From the NCBI GenBank assembly GCA_001949185.1, contig BDGG01000010.1:508873-572872 (forward strand): a stretch of 64,000 nt of DNA. Reading direction: 5' to 3'. The translations under genes were made by a program, and so were the position numbers. This DNA comes from Ramazzottius varieornatus. Taxonomy: Eukaryota > Tardigrada > Eutardigrada > Parachela > Ramazzottiidae. The notes under the pieces are model-generated. The model was not told the origin of the DNA. It was given only the letters and a program-made list of their open reading frames with translations, and did not search any database. This document shows positions 27,101-36,765 of the stretch, one piece after another. Every line of letters starts with the position of its first letter. The first letter of the stretch is position 1.

Positions 27101-28042
27101 CACCTTGGCGCCTTTCATCTCCAACCCCATGTTCTCTTCGTCTCGCCTGGATTTGTCTTCGTCGACAGCCAGCTTTTCAATGCGCTGCATACACTGCCGG
27201 ACCTTTTCCTCATCTTCCCGACAGTACTTCTCCAGTAGCCGGTACTCGCTCTGGTGCTTCTCCGAATACGTGATACAGGCGTCGATCAACTCCCGGTCCA
27301 GGTCGGTCTCCGTCTGGAGGTCGGTAATTTGTTTCGTCATCTTCTCTTTCATTTTCTATCAGAAAAAAGTTATGAATACGTTCCAACCCGCAGAAGTGTG
27401 ACATGTATGGACGAGAAGGCTAGTTACCTGATCGCGATGACATCGGTCGATGTACTGCTTCGCAGTACTTTCCGTCCGCTGTTTCTCCAAACCCAGATGA
27501 GACGTCTCCAGTTGTTTCAGGCTGACTTGTTTTTGCAGGGACTCTACCTCTTCCTGTCGGGCTGCTTTCAAGTTCTAAACGACAGAGCGAACATATGTGT
27601 GCCTTCTTTCGTATTTAGTTCAGAAAATTAAGCCCATGCGCACCGTTAGAGAGTTGAACTGAATTTGCAGCGAGTCGACATAATGCTTCCGCCTGGTCTT
27701 CTTCAACCGGAGCAACTCTAGCTTTTCCTTTTCTTCTTCGGCCAACTCGAGTTTCGCAGCCAGTTCTTTCTCCAACTGAAACACCTCGTCGTCCCACAAG
27801 CCGACAGTTGTTTCCTTCCTTGTGCTGCTAACGCCTTCTCGGTCATCCAAGCTTTGAGGATGGCCCATAAGGTACTCTGGGTTCGCTGCACTCCGGCCAT
27901 CCGATAAAAATCGCTCATCCTCCCAAGGGTCATCATCCAGGAAAGCTTTCTCGGTTGCACTGCTCTCAATGATACTTTCGACAATGTGCAAACCTTGGGC
28001 CAACAGGGATTCTTCCGAACTTGGCTGCGCAACAGCATCTGT
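24116..28042 (-). CDS. CCDC39: CCDC39 axonemal coiled-coil ruler protein (5' end unresolved)
   Basis: Eight exons, all phase 0 (28042-27644, 27574-27428, 27355-26975, 26569-25967, 25907-25587, 25507-25391, 25156-24653, 24436-24116), give 930 residues; human CCDC39 has 941. Almost the entire protein is predicted coiled coil. Matching landmarks are IEQWSKIKQHAKSGDDDI, NAELERRLAANE, AQQVYDLQYKAAQLERRIAF and FFIKAAQEKQAI. With CCDC40 it forms the 96-nm ruler along axonemal doublets, needed for inner dynein arms and nexin links in cilia or sperm flagella. The first exon here starts at an acceptor (28042) and has no early ATG, so a small 5' exon must lie upstream. The donor of exon 5 (ATT/GTTGGT) is weak. 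One intron holds a fold-back element. Confidence 0.88.
26751..26951. repeat. Fold-back element in CCDC39 intron
   Basis: TACACGTACGATGGAAA at the left pairs with TTTTCCATCGTGCGTGTA at the right, and GTGGGACAGTAAATATTATG pairs with CATAATTTTTACTGTCC. Arms are about 50 bp. The intron it fills is between the exons ending at 26975 and starting at 26569. Confidence 0.7.
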
Positions 28043-29075
28043 CTGAAAGGAAACTTAGTCCAGTTGAAAATTTAATCACGTGGTCAGTTAAGTTAGATAT
28101 GGGATGCATGCATACCTGACGGTTCTGGCATGTCAGATTTGTAAATGTTTTCGAGCAGACTTAGACTGTTGATATCTCACTGTGTCCGAGAAACTTTAGA
28201 ATGCTTCGACTTTCATGATAAAGTTTGAGACCACTCACATCTCCCCTTGCCTGCTTTACAACCTTGAGAAGAAAACTGCCATTCTTCGACTAGTCTTTGC
28301 CTTCCAGAACCTCAAGACAGCTAGAGTCTTGTTACCTTGGGACCAACATCGCGGTCAACATTGCTGGACATAATCTTCAGTATACTCACGTGAACCGGGC
28401 AGGCTGTGATAAACCCGGCGTCATTGAATTTTGATCGAGATGCGTTTCAGCATGCAGTTTGATTCTCTGGAGCAAAATACCATATGGCCACTGTGGAGCC
28501 GTATCCAGTATACCGGACCTTGCTTCCACAAGCTCTGGAAGAAATGATGCAATGGAAAGCTAACTTTTCACCCCTTGACCGAACGTATGTTGGAAGCTAT
28601 TGGGCGTGATCATCTCTAAGCAGCTGGACGTTGACAACAGCGTTTTCTAGCCTTGGGACGTTCGAAGTACACAGCCAACCGGAGCCGCCAGTATTTTGCG
28701 CAAAATCATACGAACCATTTGCAAAACTCATGATGCCAGCTTACATTGGCATTATTTCAAAATCCCAGTTATTGTTTTATCGACAATGACTTTTAACCAG
28801 TGTTCTGAATAATGTAACTATCATGTTCCAAAGAGCGATACTATAGGTTAAGCACGATCGAAAGTGGTAGAACAATTGGGTGCCAAGACTTCCACCTAAC
28901 CGTCTTTCAAGAGCACATGTTGCGAAACGTGGGTCCACCTTGACGGCGCACACAGTGAAGGGTCCACGACATGAATAGGATCAATCCATACGCAACGCCT
29001 GCAGGTAAAACATTTCATGATTTCACACCGTGTGTCCATATTTCTGCATACATAACCAGAACCGAGCAACACAAA
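28043..29075. other. Intergenic; probable CCDC39 5' exon/promoter
   Basis: The missing CCDC39 first exon should lie here. A candidate, ATGCCAGAACCGTCAG before a GTATGC donor near 28120, is in the wrong phase for the next exon, so I do not accept it. Nothing else is recognised. Confidence 0.4.
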
Positions 29076-30188
29076 TTACAACCTACCGAAGCAGAAGATC
29101 ATACGCGCCAAGAGGTCGCCACTGACAGCAGCCATGAGACTTTTTGGACCAGCGAGTTGCGCCGAAGATAGGGTGGTGGCCAGAGGACCAGTGCCCGGCT
29201 GCAGACCGACCGAGCAAAACACAGCGGCGTTGTACGAGAGCACCGCCATCAGACCCATGTGGCCCGCAAGGTACAAACAGAGATTCAGGGAAGCAGTAGC
29301 ATAAGCGTTAAAATACACGCTTCTTCTCATAACGGACGCGAAAGCAGCGAACCAAGAACTGATCAGGCACAGGCCCAAATATAAGGTTGTCAGAGCAAGA
29401 TCAATGTCGTTGTAGGGGAACTGGAACGAACTCTGCTCGTTGCCGTAAATCTGGAGGCCTTTGATGGAAACCGCGGTAATGAGAAAACCCAGAACAAGTT
29501 GCACCACTGACATGACTTGAACGCAGTCCATGTATGACGCCAAAGGCCGAAGATGACTTTGCCCGTTCAGCTGGATGTTGAGTTTAGAAATGACGAAGAG
29601 AAGCAAGGTTTGGACTGTAAGATGGATGATACCATGCACCGCAATGAAGTGGCCGATCCAGTCTTCAGTGCAGAAAGAAGGATTAGTGACTGCTCTATAA
29701 AATTGATTGGCCAAACGGAGTATATTATTCGAAGCACCTGTGATAGTGGTCGTTTTGCAAGCCATGATCCTCCACGAGACGTCATCCTTCAGCTGTGAAG
29801 ACGCCGAAAGGGCTGCCAGAGCCAGAACGGGGTAGCAGTACGGGTACCAGTTGTGGCCGGTTAGAATGGTCTCAGCTTTCTCTTCGATGCTTGTTCGTAC
29901 TGCTCCATACAGAGGGCGTATTCCACAGGAGATTAAAATGCCAGCGGCTAGGAAATACCCGAAGCACAAGGCGTACGTAGCTGCGAAAGGTGACTGAATG
30001 TTGAAGATGTGCAGGATCAAACCCACAACGCAGGCCATGAACATCGTTGCGCCAGCCACAAACATCAGCGCATTGCAGATATCGGCGAAGATTGTCAGGT
30101 ATCTAACAGCTGGGTGGACACGAGCGGGAGGAATATACGGAGCATCCGCGTTGTAATAAGCCGGCAATGGTCGATCTCCCATATTCAA
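29076..30188 (-). CDS. Orphan multi-pass membrane protein, single exon
   Basis: An uninterrupted 370-residue frame. By eye there are about eight hydrophobic segments in two groups of four: ADICNALMFVAGATMFMACV, FAATYALCFGYFLAAGILIS, WYPYCYPVLALAALSA and the following stretch, then IHLTVQTLLLFVISKL, VMSVVQLVLGFLITAV, LALTTLYLGLCLISSWFAAF and LNLCLYLAGHMGLMAVLSYN. The short N terminus is Pro/Tyr-rich (PLPAYYNADAPYIPP), suggesting a cytosolic tail with adaptor-type motifs. The arrangement vaguely recalls tetraspanning families such as MS4A or TMEM, but I do not recognise a family signature. It lacks introns, unlike most neighbours. Confidence 0.7.
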   Translation of the reverse strand: MNMGDRPLPAYYNADAPYIPPARVHPAVRYLTIFADICNALMFVAGATMFMACVVGLILHIFNIQSPFAATYALCFGYFLAAGILISCGIRPLYGAVRTSIEEKAETILTGHNWYPYCYPVLALAALSASSQLKDDVSWRIMACKTTTITGASNNILRLANQFYRAVTNPSFCTEDWIGHFIAVHGIIHLTVQTLLLFVISKLNIQLNGQSHLRPLASYMDCVQVMSVVQLVLGFLITAVSIKGLQIYGNEQSSFQFPYNDIDLALTTLYLGLCLISSWFAAFASVMRRSVYFNAYATASLNLCLYLAGHMGLMAVLSYNAAVFCSVGLQPGTGPLATTLSSAQLAGPKSLMAAVSGDLLARMIFCFGRL

Positions 30189-31283
30189 TTTGAATATTGG
30201 ACTACTCTAGGATTAAACTTTACGTACTTTAAAGGCCTGAGAAAATCTTATTGATGCTTTAGAGATTAGTGATGGGAATTTAACAGTGAACAGCCTGCTG
30301 CAATGCCAGACAAAGTGCAGTGACAGTAGAGCTGGTTGACTGTGAACAGGAAGTAACACCCATACAGTATTCCAATAGACCGGAAATTTTCATAGCATGA
30401 TGGTGCGTGATGATAGGAAGTTTTTCTTTGCATTCTTTTGGTTTTGTCTCCCCACAGCCACAACGTGTGCGTCGGTAGGGCGGGACGAATGTTTCTTCTG
30501 TCTACACAGAGGAATCTGTTGCTGTTTTTCGGTCAAAGCTCGGAGAGCATACACAACCGGGGAGTGACGCCTGAAACCACGTGAGTTACTGTAGCATCCA
30601 TATAGGTAACTTTTTACACCGCAACCTAAGGTACATGCCTCAGTTGTATCTTTGGAGACTTATTTTATTTGCGCAATGCACAAAAAGAAGCCACTTTGGT
30701 CAACTTGCCAGCAGTTGGTTTTCATTCAGAATTTTGCCGACGCTTTTCGATTTCTGGCTAGGGCGCGCATACAGTAGGACCCGAATCCCTGCATTTTACC
30801 GACTGCATGGTTAGTTGACTTATCTTCCGAGTACTTCAACGCCATCGTCGATAACGAGCGTAGACAATACCATCCACTTGTTCGGCTGAAATACAGTGCG
30901 CCCCACACCTTATTCATGCTTTCTCCAAAACAATTCCGAGCAGTTAAACTGTCTGGAAGAATGTAATCGGCTTGAATTTCCGGAACAAGAGCCACCTCAC
31001 CCTTTGGGTACGCAGATTGAAGGACTTATCATCCATGCAGTTCGACTGTCGCAAGCTCTTGTGACAAACCCGACGTTTCCGTTTCCAATCTTCAAACCTG
31101 TCAAGGTTATCGTACTGATTCTGTTGAGCCACTTAATTCGTGGCAAAGCCCGGTTCAGCCGACAGGTTCTAGTTTCGTACTTAAATTCAGCGTAAAACTT
31201 TTCCAGTATCGTAGCCAGACTTCTTCGATTACATCTGCCCAGTTGCCACTGTGTTGCAGTAATTCCACTGTACGTATCTCAAG
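30189..31283. other. Intergenic between divergent genes
   Basis: No gene is supported. It contains the promoters of the orphan membrane protein (minus) and the ZP-like gene (plus). Short frames of 60-100 codons here have no recognisable content. Confidence 0.5.
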
Positions 31284-32728
31284 ATGGCAAAGCTCTTGGT
31301 TTTGCTTGCATTTTCCGTTAGCTTAGTTTTGGCAGACGACAAATCTCGTGCAATCCAGGACGGCGCCATCTTGATTCCCCATCCTGGTTCACCCGGTGTT
31401 CCAGATTCCCGCCTCATCGCAGAGTGTCTGCGGAACGATCAGTTGTCACTTCAGCTTCAAATCTCCTACTCGCCCTTCAGGTCCGGCCGAGTCGAGTTCA
31501 CCCTGGGTTCGAACACCACATGTCAAGACAGCACCGGCATCACCATCCTTACCACCGATGGATCAGCGGTGACCAGCGTGGGTTCGCCCTCTGTCTTCGC
31601 TCAAGCCAAAGACTGTGGTGCCACTGATTTCTTCGATACCGTCTCCAACAGACTGACACGCTGGTGGAACGTCAGAGTACAGGAGACGTACGTTGAAGGT
31701 CGTAGAGAGCGTCAGCTGACCTCTACGGTGAATGTTATCTGCCAGATGACACCACAAGTGCCTGATGGCGAACTTAACCCTTTCTCGCCAGCCCCACCGC
31801 TCGACGTCAACAACACCGATACCATTCTTTCCCCTCTGCATTTCACGTAAGAAAAGATTACTGGTATCTGCTCAAACAAGCCCTGTTTAATCCTGCCGAC
31901 TTTTGATTTCTGTACTTCCGGGTGCGAGAAGTGATTAACCATGTATGTACTTTGGTTACAGTCTGACCAAAGTCAGCTCAGCGTCCGCCGCAGTCTGGAT
32001 GTTCCGCTTGGAGACAACCGATTCTTTCCCCCGAAACGGTCAGTACCGCATTGAAGACTGCGAAGCTGTTGCTGAAGAGGATGAGTCAATCACTGACGAC
32101 CTCATCAAGACTGGGTAATTAATTCTTTATACGGCTCAAGTTTGCCCGATCGCTCGTTAACGTCGATATCACCTAACTTGTCTTCAGGTGCGTGAAGGAT
32201 TCGGGCACCACTGTCGCAACGGCAAGTGGTGTCAACCACTTGACTATCAAGGCTTTCAAATTCTCCGAAATACCGGAAGCTACCATTTATCTGAGATGTA
32301 CCGTAAAGTTCTGCCGCTTGGGCTCCGGCACCTGTCCTGCTGTTCATGCTTTCGATGAGACCGATTTCTGTCCGAATGCCGAAGCGCCAACGACTCCCGA
32401 AGTAGCGACAGAGGTCACCACCGATGGGACGACTGAAGAGGTTGTAACCGAAGCTCCAGTGAGCACTGAGGAGCCAGATGAGACAACGACGTCTGAAGTT
32501 GTCACGGAAGAACCCGCTGAGGTTACCACTGAAGCTTCCATCGATGAGACCACCGAGGATACAACCGAAGAACCCGCTGGAGCTAAGAGTCACACGAGCA
32601 AGCCGCGCACATCGCGAAAACCAAAGCGGACCACCGCCCGCATTGCGGCTAGAAAAGCAGGTGCTAAGCTACTCCGAGTCCGTCGATCGCCAAGCAATTT
32701 ATACCCTTGGATTGTGCAGAGAAACTAG
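31284..32728 (+). CDS. Secreted ZP-domain-like protein with acidic Thr/Glu-rich tail
   Basis: Three exons (31284-31846, 31962-32114, 32188-32728) join in frame to 418 residues. Signal peptide MAKLLVLLAFSVSLVLA. The next 260 residues have about eight Cys in a ZP-like order: IAECLRNDQLSLQLQ near the start, a middle CQM, then ECEAV-like YRIEDCEAV, KTGCVKDSG, FKFSEIPEATIYLRCTVKFC and GTCPAVHAF. The IYLRCTVKFC block before a final Cys is the usual ZP-C pattern. A Thr/Glu-rich stretch of repeated TEE/VTTE units (about 290-365) follows, then a basic tail with a possible furin site (RVRRSPSN). No C-terminal membrane segment is seen, so it may be secreted into cuticle or matrix. ZP assignment is probable. 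Confidence 0.7.
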
Positions 32729-32901
32729 GAAGAGATATCTTAATAGTTTTCTACTGCGTTCTTCGATACAGTTGTTTTGTTGTGTAGTTCTAGTTCTTGT
32801 TTACCGCTCGATAAAATAAAATAAGAACACCAGCCCAGCTCGATTGCGCCTCCTGCCCAACAATACTGCCTTTGAGTGATAAGAAAATCAACGCAACTGA
32901 G

Positions 32902-34003
32902 TTACAACGCCATCACATGCGAAAAGCTGTCCGAACGTGGAAGGTCATTGCCCGTCTTTCGCCAAGGCAGTCTCGTGTGCTGGAAGAAGAGCTTCTGGTC
33001 TTGGTATTCGGATGCCACGCAAGGTCCACGTGTATACAAAGCTCCAATCTCCACTTCGCCGTCCGAAAGATATGTCTTTACTGCCACTTTGAACATCAGC
33101 GTCCCTTCAGTGATATTCATGAGGTGAGCCCGGAAGTCTTGCTGGTCGCGCGGGTCATACCCAAGCGCAGGGTTTGGGTTGAACGAGATTAACAGCGGTG
33201 CAATCGGCTTCTCCACTGTCTTCCCATCTGAAGTGACCGATGCTTGTTCAAACAGTCCCATGACGCTTCCGTTATCCGGCTTCTCGCTGTCCGTCCCGGG
33301 TAGAGCCTCGACTGTCTTTTGCGAGATTCTCTGACCGGCCAGGGCGGCTGCTGAATGGTTTGGATTAGGCGGGACGATGCTGCGGAAGGGTCCAGCGAAG
33401 AAGTTGCGATCAAGAGGCTCTGCCTGACTGTTCGGGCTGAGGCAATGGAAGTTCTCTGAAGGTTTACCGTCGATGAGGATCTTCAAGCCAAGGCCCGGGT
33501 TGAATGATTGGTTGTTCAGTGCGCCGAGAGATAGTCGAATGACACCGACCCCACCGGAGCGGAAAACTCCAGTGTACTGCAACACAAAGCGACGAACAAT
33601 CAATCAATATCAATTAATACTGTCAATACTCGCCTGAACTTACTTTCCGGGTGGTATTGGGTGAAATGACCAGTTGGATTTTACAGGTAACGCCGTATGC
33701 ATGAGGCAGTTTGGGTCGCCCAACCGGCATTTCGTCTGCGATGTGGAGAAATACCTGGGACATGAAATCGACCGAAGCCAGTTTGCTCATGCTAGCAGGT
33801 GGGGCGGAAGCAGTTGGTAAGTTTTGGGCATCGTAGGCTTGTTCAGAGATGCGTCCCCATAGAACGCTGAGCTTGTCCTTGGCTGACAGGGACTGGTAGC
33901 CATCAGGAAGAGGATCGTATGACAGGACCGTTCTGCTGAAAATGACAAGACAAAATAAAGCTGTACGTCTGCAAAAAGCACCACAGTCACCACTTCGATC
34001 CAT
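32902..34003 (-). CDS. Secreted protein with possible catalase-like fold, unknown function
   Basis: Two exons (34003-33644 and 33576-32902) join to 344 residues. The N terminus RRTALFCLVIFSRTVLSYDP is a likely signal peptide. The core reads HAYGVTCKIQLVIS, TGVFRSGGVGVIRLSLG, PGLGLKILIDGKPSENFHC and NFFAGPFRSIVPP. This resembles uncharacterised proteins that I loosely associate with the catalase-like superfamily, but the classical haem-ligand Tyr context and catalytic His context are not evident. I therefore leave the function open. The gene converges on the ZP-like gene, with only 173 bp between their stops. Confidence 0.6.
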
Positions 34004-34349
34004 TTTGTCCAGAGACGGTTGCAGCGAAGTCTAACCGAAACTAATAAGGGAGAGACCCACGATAATTTATGGGCTTTTGAAACTTGAGAAATCGGAAATG
34101 TGTCGTGTGGCCCTCTGCAGACATTTTAGCTGCTTGAACAAAGCTGCGACAACTTTCAACGGTGAGAAAGTCCGATCAACCATCGGTACAGCTCGATACC
34201 CTGAACCGGTCCAACTAATTACCCTTTATTTGTCTCCTTTCGGACAGAGGCATGACTTGCAATCAACAGCGAGTTGTAAACAAAGAACGGTTTCCAGTAA
34301 AGTGCGTCCTTGTATGACAAAAACATTTCGGAAACTCAGCGGCAACGCA

Positions 34350-36765
34350 TCAAACCTGCCGGCTAGTTGAGGCACGAGACGTGCTGGGCATGTGGTCACT
34401 GGTTGATGGAGAACCCAAGGTATGGGAATGTCGTTGTTTGGCTAACGAGACAGCTTTCTGCGGATCGACATTGACGTAAACCGGTCGGTACAAAATGATA
34501 TCGTCGCTGCCACCTTCCGGAGTGACGTACGAGCCATCGTACACTTGGCCAACCTGGAACTCTGGACTGATGTACATGCCGCCTTCTACATAGTCCGCTG
34601 CCACATCTACAAAGCACAGCGTGGTAAAACAGAATTTTAAAGTCAGATACTCCATCAGAGAAACCATTTCACTGGAAATCTGAATTGACAGAAGTCGTAG
34701 CAGGAGACGTACTGACCGTAAGAAACTGGAGGGGCCACGCCCAATGACCTGTCGCGAGGAGGCTTGGTACCGATCGTGATTGGAAACTCCATGTGTAGAT
34801 CTTCGCCTGAATTTTTCATCACGACACACACCTACATTCAGAGACACCTAACAAACGATGGAGAATCTCTCGGGCGGTAAAATTCAGTGGTACACACCTT
34901 GAGCACATAGTAAATTTGGATGAGGCGGCACATGCCAATGAGCGTGGGAGGGCAAACGGGGATGATCAGTTTCGAGGTCTTTTCTTTCGTGTCGGTAGGT
35001 ATCACGGAGGATGTCACTGGGCTACTGGAAAACCTGACGTCGGAATCTGGCTCGATATCACTTCCAACGTGCTGCAGGATTAAGTGATGAATGTCCTTGC
35101 CCACTCCCAACGGTCCTCGATCAATGAAATACTCGACATACTGCAACCATAAAAATCTCATCATACTGTAGTTACTGCACTCGGAATCATCAATTCTCGT
35201 GCCGGGTTTAGCGTCTAATGATTTTTCCTCTAAAATATGTCTGTTTGTGCCAGCTCTACTCTTCACGCACACCGCAGAAAAATTATGAAGAATTACCGGT
35301 TGTGTTTTTCAGTGTGTCTCTTGGTGGTACTTTTTACTCTGTGGAACTATTGGACAATTGGGAGCTAGGCAATCAAACATACGATATCGTTATCTTTGGT
35401 GGCGCACCCTTTCAACCAATAGCAATAGAAACCTACGCCACTTGCACATGTGACTCTGTACGTTATATTTACGCAGCTCCCAATTGATCGTTTGTGGAGC
35501 TGGTATAAAAACTGTGAGAAAGGGATCAGGGCGGGTGATGACCAGCTAAATGGCCTGGAGAGGGGCTTTTAGAGTGTGTCCCGGAAAGGCTTAATGTGGC
35601 CGGCAGGCTTCCGGGGAGGGCTGCTGAGCTTTGTTCCTCTCTGCGCGCTATGGGATGCGAAACAGGATGCATCGATCTATAGCTCGCACTGTGCGGTTTT
35701 TGCACGCCTTATCCCCCATTCTCAATCGGACTTGGGGGAAAGCGCATAATTGCTTCTTCTGAACTCTCTACTTTTAGAAAGGGAATAGCCTACTTGGTAC
35801 AGTTGGATCCGCAACTGCGCAGACTCGTTGGACTGATTATTGACATCACAGTGCAGCTGTAAACTTTCGCCGCAACAATAAGCCGTCCGCGGTAAGGTAC
35901 AGTTCAGGCTGATGGGTCCTCGACGGCAACAAAAACAGCAGAGAACTTTGACGTCTTGAGCAATCACCGGGATCTAAAACACAGGGCAACGGTACATGTC
36001 TTGCTTTGAGCTTCAGTTCGACTGTTATGAAAGATTATTTCAGCGAGGGTAACTGATTTTTCGTGGTCCGAACTCGTCGGTTGTCACTATATGGTGCGCA
36101 CCATGTATTTGTCTTCGTTGCAGTCGATAGTGGGAGTAATGACGGTAAAGTACTTGATGCCTTGTGGCGGCGAGGCGTATGGAATGTCGATGGTAACTTT
36201 GATGTAATAGCGGATGTTGCCGGCCTTACTCTCGAAGGAGCACGGTAACACTTGAGTGCTGGCTTCCGGCACAAAGAACCTGAAAGGCAGCTGATGATGG
36301 CCACGAGGCAGGATGGGAATCGACTCTTCCGTTTCCTCTATCAACAACACATACAGTGTAACCATTGATAAACCGCAGAAAATGTGCATGTTTGATCCTT
36401 AAAACCGCTTTCATTGTCTCAAAGGTTGAAATTGACGAACACAGTCAACACACTACACACGTACAGTACACATTGCGTGAAGTAAAACAGAACTTTTGCT
36501 TCTGACAACGAAGTAATAAAATGAGCTTACCAGTGCCCCAAATGAGCATTTTGTCATCCAGGAAATACTGGTCATCTTTGACGGTGCGTCGTTCGCCGGA
36601 CTTCATGACTTTCCATTCGACGTGAGCGCGACCCCGTAAAGTGGCGCGGATATTGCGCATCTTGATGTTGTCGCGATTATCCAGGATGACATGGCCGGTC
36701 AAGTATTGTCCGGGATAAACGTACTCACGATCCAATTGAATATCAAATCGCCGAATGTAATCCAT
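34350..36765 (-). CDS. Alpha-arrestin (arrestin domain-containing protein)
   Basis: Six exons are seen: 36765 to about 36533, about 36340-36110, about 35973-35790, about 35141-34898, about 34830-34712 and about 34610-34350. N-arrestin domain: FDIQLDREYVYPGQYLTGHV, then RATLRGRAHVEW and a LPFRFFVPEASTQVLPCSFE block with GNIRYYIKVTIDIPYA. C-arrestin domain: ISLNCTLPRTAYCCGESL, LIIPVCPPTLIGMCRLIQIY and MEFPITIGTKPP. The tail has no PPxY motif that I can see, although ARRDC1-4 use PPxY to recruit NEDD4 ligases; it does have Ser/Thr-rich text (STSDHMPSTSRASTSRQV). Likely an adaptor in endocytosis of membrane proteins. Exon ends are approximate. Confidence 0.88.
35355..35486. repeat. Palindromic element in arrestin intron
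   Basis: Outer inverted arms CAATTGGGAGCT / AGCTCCCAATTG surround GGTGGCGCACC and CTACGCCACTTG. It is a variant member of the GTGGCGCA family with different outer arms. Confidence 0.65.

Noticed and set aside
28113-28130. Candidate first exon of CCDC39 (ATGCCAGAACCGTCAG)
   Set aside because: Joining it at the GTATGC donor to the exon at 28042 gives the wrong frame.
32344-32553. Minus-strand Ser/Val-rich frame
   Set aside because: It is the antisense of the repetitive Thr/Glu coding region of the ZP-like gene.
36636-36652. GTGGCGCGGATATTGCG as another palindromic-element copy
   Set aside because: It is coding sequence of the arrestin N domain and has no partner arm.
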